NCBI GenBank assembly: GCA_031261145.1
Contig: JAISJX010000268.1
Coordinates: 1-6,271, forward strand
Source of the DNA: Tannerella sp.
Lineage (GTDB): Bacteria > Bacteroidota > Bacteroidia > Bacteroidales > Tannerellaceae
Direction of reading: 5' to 3'
Length of the DNA: 6,271 nt
A model generated the notes under the pieces. That model was not told the DNA's origin and did not search any database. It was given only the letters and a program-made list of their open reading frames with translations. Below, piece after piece: positions 1 to 5,253 of the stretch (positions are counted from its first letter, which is position 1; every line of letters starts with the position of its first letter). The position numbers and the translations under genes are program-made.

Positions 1-242
1 GTTATCAATTTTATAACGCGCTAAATTCCGACTGTTACGCCGTGGAATCGCCCGACGCCATCGAACCGTCCGGCGACAACAGTTTCACGATTTTCCGGTA
101 TAGCGAAAATAACCTCAGCGCAGGCGTTGCGTCGGCAGGCGATTACAAAACCTGCGTGCTGGGCTTCCCGTTTGAAACGGTAAAAGACGAAACATCAAGA
201 GACCAGTTAATGAAGAATATCTTAAACTTTATTTTTGAATAG
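1..242 (+). CDS. 3' end of a larger gene; possible C-terminus of a 'xanthan lyase'/golvesin-C-like secreted protein
   Basis: The frame is open from the left edge (first full codon TAT at 3-5) to TAG at 240-242, about 79 residues. A GTG at 42-44 lies inside it, but nothing suggests a start there, so I read this as the tail of a longer protein. Visible features are a run of aromatic/hydrophobic alternation (FTIFRYSEN), a short AGVASAGDYKTCVLGFPFET segment and a helical end (RDQLMKNILNFIF). The 'vlGFPFEtv + LM..iL.F' ending resembles the C-termini of large exported Bacteroidales proteins that databases often call xanthan lyase or golvesin-C-terminal-like; this is from memory of the family and the enzyme name is not evidence of activity. 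No T9SS tail is present. It belongs to a separate transcription unit: a promoter and attenuator separate it from ilvD. Confidence 0.6.
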   Translation, partial: YQFYNALNSDCYAVESPDAIEPSGDNSFTIFRYSENNLSAGVASAGDYKTCVLGFPFETVKDETSRDQLMKNILNFIFE

Positions 243-324
243 CGATGCATATCCGGAACATCATCCTCTTCGTGACGATTTCTAACTAAAACGCCCCTTT
301 TGCTTCGATTTTTTCGCGAAATTC

Positions 325-355
325 TTTGTTTCTTGAAAAAAAGCCTATATCTTTG
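325..355 (+). promoter_or_regulatory. Bacteroidetes-type promoter for the ilv leader and operon
   Basis: TTTG at 325-328 (-33 element) is followed after 19 bp by TATCTTTG at 348-355, an exact match to the TAnnTTTG -7 element used by the Bacteroidetes primary sigma factor. Transcription would start at about 360-364. That is only about 12-16 nt before the leader-peptide ATG at 376 and about 200 nt before ilvD, the spacing expected for an attenuated leader. Confidence 0.85.
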
Positions 356-375
356 CGTCCTTAATTTGGAAAAGA

Positions 376-453
376 ATGCGAATACATACGATTCATAGTG
401 TGGAGAACCTTTTTGTCTTGCGTTTCGTCGTGGTGGTGTCACCGGGAATGTGA
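376..453 (+). CDS. Branched-chain amino acid leader peptide (25 aa), attenuator sensor
   Basis: ATG 376-378 to TGA 451-453 encodes 25 residues beginning MRIHTIHS and containing LFVLRFVVVV. Ten of the 25 are Val, Ile or Leu: six Val, two Ile, two Leu. Four consecutive Val codons (GTC GTG GTG GTG) fill 427-438. The frame starts just after the predicted transcription start and ends exactly where the first antiterminator arm begins (450). It precedes ilvD, whose pathway makes the same amino acids. Inferred role: a ribosome stalls at the Val codons when charged valyl-tRNA is scarce, with Leu and Ile codons adding input. The peptide itself probably has no further function. There is no clear Shine-Dalgarno; the upstream sequence is A/T-rich (TTTGGAAAAGA), usual for this phylum. 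It is functionally like enterobacterial ilv leader peptides, but I assign no symbol. Confidence 0.88.
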   Translation: MRIHTIHSVENLFVLRFVVVVSPGM

Positions 454-528
454 GAAAGGTTTTGTATGTAAACGTGCAAAAAATAGGATTGAAAGCCTTT
501 CTCACTTTTTGATGAGAGAGGCTTTGTT
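404..528 (+). promoter_or_regulatory. Translation-coupled transcription attenuator of ilvDBN
   Basis: Four RNA segments form alternative stems. Segment 1 (404-414) pairs with segment 2 (453-463), 11 bp including two G-U pairs: the protector. Segment 2 extended (450-463, GTGAGAAAGGTTTT) pairs with segment 3 (492-505, AAAGCCTTTCTCAC), 14 bp with one G-U: the antiterminator. Segment 3 (492-504) pairs with segment 4 (513-525), 13 bp with one G-U: the terminator. The Val codons (427-438) lie between segments 1 and 2. A ribosome stalled there blocks segment 1, frees segment 2 and gives 2:3, so transcription continues into ilvD. A ribosome reaching TGA at 451-453 covers segment 2, so 3:4 forms and transcription stops. 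With no translation, 1:2 forms and again permits 3:4. The pairings are read directly from sequence; the regulatory logic follows the classic trp/his/ilv attenuation model. Confidence 0.87.
492..528 (+). terminator. Attenuator terminator hairpin upstream of ilvD
   Basis: AAAGCCTTTCTCA (492-504) and TGAGAGAGGCTTT (513-525) form a 13-bp stem with one G-U pair and an 8-nt loop (CTTTTTGA). The 3' arm ends in TTT and is followed by GTTAGTT, so the U-tract is weak and interrupted. This is the 3:4 structure of the attenuator and excludes the 2:3 antiterminator. It lies 38 nt before the ilvD start. Confidence 0.82.
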
Positions 529-562
529 AGTTAAGAAATTACAGGATTAGAAAAACAGTTAT

Positions 563-2389
563 ATGCAAAATTTACGCAGTGCGGTCAGTACGCAGGGACG
601 CCTTATGGCGGGAGCCAGAGCCTTATGGAGGGCTAACGGCATGAAAAAGGAACAGATGGGGAAACCCATTATCGCTATCGTCAACTCGTTTACGCAGTTT
701 GTGCCGGGACATACACACCTTCATGAAATCGGTCAGTTGGTAAAAGCCGAGATCGAGAAGCTGGGGTGTTTTGCGGCTGAGTTTAATACGATTGCCATTG
801 ACGACGGGATTGCGATGGGGCATGATGGAATGCTGTATTCGCTCCCGTCGCGCGACATCATCGCGGATAGCGTGGAATATATGGTCAATGCTCACAAGGC
901 GGACGCCATGGTGTGCATCAGCAATTGCGACAAGATTACGCCGGGCATGTTGATGGCGGCCATGCGGTTGAATATCCCCACGGTATTCGTGTCGGGCGGC
1001 CCCATGGAAGCGGGACGAATCGGCGAACGCAAGCTGGATTTGATTGATGCGATGGTGGCGGCGGCAGATGCGGCGGTGTCGGACGAAGAAATCAAGGAAA
1101 TAGAATGGGCGGCGTGCCCGACGTGCGGCTCCTGTTCGGGAATGTTCACGGCAAACTCGATGAACTGCCTGAACGAAGCTATCGGTCTGGCGCTTCCGGG
1201 CAACGGGACGATTGTGGCGACGCATGCAAACAGGACTCAACTCTTTAAGGATGCTGCCGCCCTGATTGTGGCGAATGCTTTTGCTTATTATGAAAAAGGC
1301 GATACATCCGTTTTGCCGCTCAGCATCGCTACACGTGAGGCATTTCTGAATGCCATGACATTAGACATTGCGATGGGCGGTTCGACGAATACGGTCTTGC
1401 ATCTCTTGGCCATTGCCAACGAGGCAGGTGTGAATTTCACGATGGATGATATTGACATGCTTTCGCGCCGTTCGCCCTGTCTTTGCAAGGTGGCGCCGAA
1501 CACGGCTAAATACCATGTACAGGACGTGAATCGCGCAGGCGGAATCCTTTCCATTATGGGTGAATTGGCAAAGAGCGGATTAGTGGACAAGTCGGTGGTG
1601 CGGGCGGACGGCTTGACGCTGGGCGAGGCGATTGCGAAATATGACATCACAAGCCCGGCTGTTTGCGACGAAGCCCTCCGGAAATACCGGAGCGCGGCGG
1701 CGGGAACGTTTAACCTGACGCTGGGTTCGCAAAATACAATGTATGAAACCTTGGATAAAGACCGTTCGGAAGGCTGCATCCGCGACCTCGGACACGCTTA
1801 TTCCAAAGACGGCGGACTGGCTGTCCTGAAAGGAAATATCGCCGAAGACGGTTGCGTGATTAAAACCGCCGGCGTGGACGAAAGCATCCTGAAATTCAGC
1901 GGCACAGCGAAAGTATTCCACTCGCAGGAAAACGCTTGCGACGGTGTCCTGAACGGCAAAGTACAGGCGGGAGACGTGGTGGTTATCATCTACGAAGGTC
2001 CCAAAGGCGGCCCCGGAATGCAGGAGATGCTGTATCCGACATCCTATATCAAATCCATGCACTTGGGCAAAGCATGCGCCTTGATTACCGACGGGCGTTT
2101 CAGCGGGGGTACATCGGGGTTGAGCATCGGGCATATCTCACCGGAAGCTGCGTCGGGAGGCGCTATCGGGCTGTTGCGCGACGGTGACGTGATTGAAATC
2201 GACATCCCGAACCGTAGCATCAACGTACGTCTGACAGCCGGAGAACTATCCGCCCGCCGCGCAGCCGAAGACGCCAAAGGCGCTAATGCGTGGAAGCCGC
2301 TTCGCGAACGGAACGTATCAAAATCGCTACGCGCCTACGCCAAAATGGTGGCTTCGGCAGACAAAGGCGGGTTCAGAATCGTCGAATAA
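563..2389 (+). CDS. ilvD: Dihydroxyacid dehydratase IlvD
   Basis: Cytoplasmic Fe-S enzyme that dehydrates 2,3-dihydroxyisovalerate and 2,3-dihydroxy-3-methylvalerate to the 2-keto acids preceding Val/Leu and Ile. The 608 residues match the length of the E. coli enzyme, and the sequence is recognisably E. coli-like throughout. The family signature [11 protein letters not shown] (122-132) carries cluster ligand C122, metal ligand D123 and the lysine K124 that is carbamylated in the family. D81 lies in [21 protein letters not shown] (185-194) holds the second cluster cysteine, most likely C191. The second signature [14 protein letters not shown] contains the proposed base S514, and E488 (GMQEML) is the C-terminal metal ligand. 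The region [10 protein letters not shown] has no cysteine where plant/mycobacterial-type enzymes have a third ligand, so it fits the oxygen-sensitive E. coli-type group (inference). ATG 563 follows an A-rich stretch and the attenuator; ilvB starts 25 nt after the stop. It is the first structural gene of the operon. Confidence 0.98.
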   Translation: MQNLRSAVSTQGRLMAGARALWRANGMKKEQMGKPIIAIVNSFTQFVPGHTHLHEIGQLVKAEIEKLGCFAAEFNTIAIDDGIAMGHDGMLYSLPSRDIIADSVEYMVNAHKADAMVCISNCDKITPGMLMAAMRLNIPTVFVSGGPMEAGRIGERKLDLIDAMVAAADAAVSDEEIKEIEWAACPTCGSCSGMFTANSMNCLNEAIGLALPGNGTIVATHANRTQLFKDAAALIVANAFAYYEKGDTSVLPLSIATREAFLNAMTLDIAMGGSTNTVLHLLAIANEAGVNFTMDDIDMLSRRSPCLCKVAPNTAKYHVQDVNRAGGILSIMGELAKSGLVDKSVVRADGLTLGEAIAKYDITSPAVCDEALRKYRSAAAGTFNLTLGSQNTMYETLDKDRSEGCIRDLGHAYSKDGGLAVLKGNIAEDGCVIKTAGVDESILKFSGTAKVFHSQENACDGVLNGKVQAGDVVVIIYEGPKGGPGMQEMLYPTSYIKSMHLGKACALITDGRFSGGTSGLSIGHISPEAASGGAIGLLRDGDVIEIDIPNRSINVRLTAGELSARRAAEDAKGANAWKPLRERNVSKSLRAYAKMVASADKGGFRIVE

Positions 2390-2414
2390 GAAAAAATTAC
2401 CAGATTGAACAGAT

Positions 2415-4106
2415 ATGGAAGATAAGAAAATAACCGGTTCGGAGGCATTGCTGAAAACGCTGATTGCCGAAGGAGTGGATACCATTTTCGGGTATCCCGG
2501 CGGACAGGCCATCCCGATTTACGACAGTTTGTATGATTACCGGGATCAACTGAGGCACGTATTGGTTCGCCACGAACAGGGAGCAACCCATGCGGCGCAA
2601 GGCTACGCGCGTGTCAGCGGGAAAGTAGGCGTAGCGATAGTGACGTCCGGCCCCGGAGCGACCAATACGATTACGGGCATTGCAGACGCCATGATTGACA
2701 GTACGCCGATGGTAGTGATTACCGGTCAGGTGCCGACGACCCTGTTGGGCACTGACGCCTTTCAGGAAGTCGATGTGATGGGAATCACGATGCCAATTAC
2801 GAAATGGTCATACCAGATACGGAAACCGGAAGACATTGCCTGGGCGGTTTCGCGAGCGTTTTATATCGCCTCGACGGGGCGTCCCGGTCCGGTGGTGATT
2901 GACCTGACCAAAGATGTACAGGTCGGTCTGGTGGATTACGCCTGTCAACCCGTCAAACACATCCGCAGCTATCAGCCCAAACCGGACATAAACCCGCAAA
3001 GCATTACGGATGCCGCCGGATTGATTAATGCCGCCGGAAGACCGTTTGCCTTAGTCGGGCAAGGCGTGATATTGAGCGGCGCGGAAAAAGAATTGACCGC
3101 GTTTCTGGAAAAAGCCGATATACCCGCAGGCTCAACGATGCTGGGGCTTTCGGCGCTGCCGTCCGGCCACCGTCTGAACAAAGGGATGTTGGGCATGCAC
3201 GGAAATGTCGCCCCAAACCGCAAAACGAACGAATGTGACGTCCTGATAGCTATCGGAATGCGTTTCGACGACCGTGTGACAGGCAACCTGAACAAGTTCG
3301 CCAAACAAGCCAAAGTCATTCATTTAGACATCGACCTCTCCGAGATAGGGAAAAATGTACCCGTCGATGTGCCCGTCGCAGGCGACGCCAAAGAAGCGCT
3401 GGCCGCTATCACTCAACAACTCCGTCCCGCCAGACACGACGAATGGATAGCTTCGTTCGCCCCGCACGAACAAGAGGAAAACGAAAAAGTGATACAAAAA
3501 GAAATACACCCCGCCTCCGGCGCTTTGCGGATGGGCGAAGTGGTGCGCAAGGTCTCCGAAGCGACCGGCCACAAAGCCGTGTTAGTGACCGATGTCGGGC
3601 AAAATCAAATGATGGGCGTCCGTTATTTCAAGTACAATCAGACGCGGAGCGTAGTCACTTCCGGCGGCTTGGGAACGATGGGGTACGGGTTGCCTGCGGC
3701 CATCGGCGCGGCCATCGGCGCACCCGGCCGGACGGTCTGCCTGTTCGTTGGCGACGGCGGTCTGCAAATGACGATTCAGGAACTGGGCACGATTATGCAG
3801 GAAAAACTGAACGTGAAGATAATCCTGCTTAATAATAGTTTCTTAGGGATGGTTCGCCAGTGGCAGGAATTGTTTTATAACGAACGCTATTCGGCCACGG
3901 AGATGGATAATCCCGATTTCGTGACGATAGCCAAAGCCTACCATATAGGCGCCCGTGCAGTGGACAAACGGGAGGAATTGGACGACGCAATTCGTGAGAT
4001 GCTCGCCTGCGACGGCGCATACCTGTTGGTCGCTAATGTGGAGAAATGCGGCATGGTTTACCCCATGGTTCCCGCAGGAGGTAGTATGGATGATATGATT
4101 CTATAA
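2415..4106 (+). CDS. ilvB: Acetohydroxyacid synthase large (catalytic) subunit IlvB
   Basis: ThDP/FAD/Mg enzyme condensing two pyruvates to 2-acetolactate, or pyruvate plus 2-ketobutyrate to 2-aceto-2-hydroxybutyrate, the first common step to Val/Leu/Ile. The 563 residues show the three-domain family layout. The N-terminal pyrimidine-binding domain (about 5-170) has FGYPGG (25-30), catalytic E54 in RHEQGA, and GQVPTTLLGTDAFQE. The central FAD-associated domain (about 190-330) has IGMRFDDRVTG. The C-terminal PP domain (about 370-540) has the ThDP motif GDGGLQM (446-452) through LLNN (471-474). W483 in MVRQWQ corresponds to the Trp linked to 2-ketobutyrate preference and herbicide sensitivity; its presence supports a biosynthetic synthase rather than a catabolic acetolactate synthase or another ThDP enzyme. 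No truncation or frameshift is seen. ATG 2415 lies 25 nt after ilvD without a Shine-Dalgarno. The stop codon TAA (4104-4106) abuts the ilvN start, so the two subunits are likely translationally coupled. Confidence 0.98.
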   Translation: MEDKKITGSEALLKTLIAEGVDTIFGYPGGQAIPIYDSLYDYRDQLRHVLVRHEQGATHAAQGYARVSGKVGVAIVTSGPGATNTITGIADAMIDSTPMVVITGQVPTTLLGTDAFQEVDVMGITMPITKWSYQIRKPEDIAWAVSRAFYIASTGRPGPVVIDLTKDVQVGLVDYACQPVKHIRSYQPKPDINPQSITDAAGLINAAGRPFALVGQGVILSGAEKELTAFLEKADIPAGSTMLGLSALPSGHRLNKGMLGMHGNVAPNRKTNECDVLIAIGMRFDDRVTGNLNKFAKQAKVIHLDIDLSEIGKNVPVDVPVAGDAKEALAAITQQLRPARHDEWIASFAPHEQEENEKVIQKEIHPASGALRMGEVVRKVSEATGHKAVLVTDVGQNQMMGVRYFKYNQTRSVVTSGGLGTMGYGLPAAIGAAIGAPGRTVCLFVGDGGLQMTIQELGTIMQEKLNVKIILLNNSFLGMVRQWQELFYNERYSATEMDNPDFVTIAKAYHIGARAVDKREELDDAIREMLACDGAYLLVANVEKCGMVYPMVPAGGSMDDMIL

Positions 4107-4670
4107 ATGGAAAGACAAATGGAAAATAAAAAATTATATACCGTAATCATCTTTTCGGAGAACACGGTAGGACTTCTGAACCAGATTGCGATAATCTTTA
4201 CGCGGCGGCAACTGAATATCGAGACTTTGTCCGTATCGCCCTCCGCCATCGAAGGCATACATAAGTTTACAATAACGACTTTTGCCGATAAAAATACGAT
4301 TGAGAAAGTGGTGCAGCAGATAGACAAACGTGTCGATATCCTGAAATCCTACTTCAACACGGACGAAGATCTGGTGCATCAGGAGATAGCGCTCTATAAA
4401 TTAAGCACCGAACTGTTCCTGAAAATGGATTCCGTCGAGCGCCTCATCCGCAAATATGACGCCCGCGTACTCGACATCAACGAGACATGCGTCGTACTGG
4501 AAAAAAGCGGTCACTACGAAGAGACCCAAGCTCTTTTCCGCGAACTGAGCCAAACCATCGGCGTCCTGCAGTTCATCCGCTCCGGCCGCATCGCCATCAC
4601 AAAAAGCAAAGTGGAACGACTAAGCGATATGCTGGCTGCAATGAAGAAAAGGTTGGAGAAAAACGGTTAG
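4107..4670 (+). CDS. ilvN: Acetohydroxyacid synthase small (regulatory) subunit IlvN
   Basis: Regulatory partner of IlvB that raises its activity and confers valine feedback inhibition. The N-terminal ACT domain (about 9-85) contains SENTVGLLNQIAIIF and LNIETLSV. N19 and G22 align with the Asn/Gly of E. coli IlvH (N11, G14) where valine-resistance changes map, so feedback sensitivity is probably retained (inference by alignment from memory). The C-terminal domain (about 95-165) ends with FIRSGRIAI, matching the conserved RSG segment of small subunits. At 187 residues it is somewhat longer than the roughly 160 of E. coli IlvH, with a charged C-terminal helix (KVERLSDMLAAMKKRLEKNG). ATG 4107 directly follows the ilvB stop with no gap; a second in-frame ATG at 4119 (Met5) could be the true start. 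The gene is in the same frame as ilvB. It is the last gene of the operon; ilvC does not follow. Confidence 0.95.
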   Translation: MERQMENKKLYTVIIFSENTVGLLNQIAIIFTRRQLNIETLSVSPSAIEGIHKFTITTFADKNTIEKVVQQIDKRVDILKSYFNTDEDLVHQEIALYKLSTELFLKMDSVERLIRKYDARVLDINETCVVLEKSGHYEETQALFRELSQTIGVLQFIRSGRIAITKSKVERLSDMLAAMKKRLEKNG

Positions 4671-4694
4671 GATTCAAAAATTTCGCGCAGCGTT

Positions 4695-4725
4695 GATGGG
4701 ATTTGTAATTCCATCCAATTTTATT
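4695..4725 (+). terminator. Probable terminator of ilvDBN
   Basis: GATGGGATT (4695-4703) and AATTCCATC (4707-4715) form a 9-bp stem with one G-U pair around a TGT loop, followed by CAATTTTATTATAA. It begins 24 nt after the ilvN stop. The stem is A/T-rich at its tip and the U-tract is broken by A, so termination may be partial and shared with the hairpin at 4755. Confidence 0.6.
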
Positions 4726-4729
4726 ATAA

Positions 4730-4742
4730 GGATTTGCAATCC
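4730..4742 (+). repeat. Small palindrome GGATT-TGC-AATCC
   Basis: GGATT (4730-4734) and AATCC (4738-4742) form a 5-bp stem around TGC. It shares the core GGATTTG(T/C)AAT with the preceding hairpin (4699-4709), so the two look like related copies. It resembles decayed intergenic repeat units and has no obvious function of its own. Confidence 0.4.
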
Positions 4743-4754
4743 GCAATTGTTCTT

Positions 4755-4789
4755 AGACCTGACATGTTTTGAAAACCTGTCAGGTCTTT
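4755..4789 (+). terminator. Long palindromic hairpin, probable (possibly bidirectional) terminator or dispersed repeat
   Basis: AGACCTGACA (4755-4764) is exactly complementary to TGTCAGGTCT (4778-4787). After one T/C mismatch the stem continues GTTT/AAAC (4766-4769 with 4773-4776) around a TGA loop. The 3' side ends TCTTTG and is only weakly U-rich. Palindromes of this AGACCTGACAGG-type are, as I recall, found repeatedly between genes in Bacteroidales genomes, so it may be a mobile intergenic repeat doubling as terminator. Confidence 0.6.
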
Positions 4790-4900
4790 GCGCAAAAAAA
4801 ATTAAGGTTAAAAATAGCGATAGAGTAGTCGTTACGCCGTCCCCCTTTCGTCGAACGCCTGTTTTTTTTTAAACATTTCCAATAAAAAAACAGAATTATA

Positions 4901-4932
4901 TTTGTTCCTTTATAAAAAAAGGATTACTTTTG
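4901..4932 (+). promoter_or_regulatory. Bacteroidetes-type promoter upstream of the repeat region and exported-protein gene
   Basis: TTTG at 4901-4904, a 20-bp spacer, then TACTTTTG at 4925-4932, an exact TAnnTTTG match. Transcription would begin at about 4937-4941. The region around it is strongly A/T-rich. A 6-bp inverted repeat CTTAAT-TCT-ATTAAG (4936-4950) lies at the predicted start and could form a hairpin at the mRNA 5' end or be an operator. I saw no better promoter closer to the CDS at 5254, so the transcript would have a leader of about 310 nt. Confidence 0.8.
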
Positions 4933-5027
4933 TCTCTTAATTCTATTAAGTTATATTAGTATTTATAATTTATAGATAATTACGTGTAAATCAGGAGTTA
5001 TTTTTTTGGAAAATTGCGTTGTGCAGG

Positions 5028-5180
5028 ATGAACGCAGCCCCGAATGTAAAAAAAGGTAATTCGTACATTCAAATGCGCGAACCATACATTCAAAGGAATG
5101 AGCCGCCCATTCAAACGGGCGAGGCATTCATTCAAATGCGCGGGATGTACATTCAAAGGAATGATTCAAAAATTAATTAA
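5028..5180 (+). CDS. Possible small protein of heptapeptide repeats (50 aa), unrecognised
   Basis: An open frame from ATG 5028 to TAA 5178-5180 contains 12 non-repeat residues (MNAAPNVKKGNS), five tandem heptads and a KIN tail. The first two heptads are YIQMREP and YIQRNEP; the pattern is [Y/P/F]-I-Q-x-x-[E/G/D]-x. All five 21-bp repeat units stay in one frame without stops, and unit differences include synonymous changes (GAA/GAG, CCA/CCG) as well as amino-acid changes. There is no signal peptide, no membrane segment and no family I recognise. AGG touches the ATG, too close to act as a Shine-Dalgarno. It lies downstream of the promoter at 4901-4932 and 73 nt before the next gene, so it would be co-transcribed. 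It may be a real small protein, or simply a leader minisatellite whose unit length is a multiple of three. Confidence 0.35.
   Translation: MNAAPNVKKGNSYIQMREPYIQRNEPPIQTGEAFIQMRGMYIQRNDSKIN
5064..5168 (+). repeat. Five tandem 21-bp repeats (core CATTCAAA)
   Basis: Units are 5064-5084, 5085-5105, 5106-5126, 5127-5147 and 5148-5168. ATTCAA is invariant at positions 4-9 of each unit and CATTCAAA is present in all five when read across the unit. The second half varies among three types: ATGCGCG (units 1 and 4), AGGAATG (units 2 and 5) and ACGGGCG (unit 3). The 1-2-3-1-2 order suggests duplication of a larger two- or three-unit block. Most units can fold locally, for example CATTC-AAAG-GAATG in units 2 and 5 and CGCCC-ATTCAAAC-GGGCG around unit 3. 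There is no spacer/repeat structure of CRISPR type. Confidence 0.9.
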
Positions 5181-5187
5181 CTCTGCG

Positions 5188-5203
5188 CGAAATAAAAATT
5201 TCG
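5188..5203 (+). other. Hairpin CGAAAT-AAAA-ATTTCG in the 5' leader
   Basis: A perfect 6-bp stem with an AAAA loop lies just after the 50-codon frame and 50 nt before the ATG at 5254. It is followed by ATAAAAAAG, not a T-run, so it is not a convincing + strand terminator. It could separate the repeat region from the following gene or affect its translation. Confidence 0.4.
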
Positions 5204-5253
5204 ATAAAAAAGAAAATGTATTTAAGTATATCTATAATTAAAAAGTGAAGAAA

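Noticed and set aside
42..242. A complete 66-residue gene starting at GTG 42
   Set aside because: The same frame is open back to the window edge with sensible residues, so this is the tail of a longer gene.
143..505. Minus-strand open frame of 120 codons over the gene end and leader
   Set aside because: It crosses the partial gene, the promoter and the whole attenuator. The + strand signals explain the region far better, and the translation has no recognisable features.
360..562. T-box or other metabolite riboswitch upstream of ilvD
   Set aside because: I see no T-box motif (AGGGTGGNACCGCG-like) or specifier-loop layout. The leader-peptide attenuator accounts for the structure.
623..1240. 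Long antisense open frame (about 205 codons) opposite ilvD, and other long antisense frames at 1580-2134 and 1288-1779
   Set aside because: They are mirror frames of a strongly conserved gene, with Arg/His/Ala-rich composition typical of antisense reading and no recognisable domain or start context.
4076..4082. AGGAGGT, a perfect Shine-Dalgarno-like heptamer near the end of ilvB
   Set aside because: It lies 24 nt before the ilvN ATG, too far to position that start. The nearby ATG (4086) is an internal ilvB codon. It encodes Ala-Gly-Gly, and this phylum rarely uses Shine-Dalgarno sites.
4796..4900. Possible gene or RNA in the stretch between the hairpins and the second promoter
   Set aside because: It holds only A/T runs and an unstructured GC patch (about 4820-4860). 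I found no open frame, hairpin or promoter in it.
5064..5168. CRISPR array
   Set aside because: The units are only 21 bp, directly abutting and partly degenerate, without unique spacers. There are no cas genes in the window.
5245..5253. GTG at 5245 as the start of the exported protein
   Set aside because: An in-frame ATG three codons later follows a purine/A-rich stretch and gives a complete signal peptide. GTG remains possible but is less likely.
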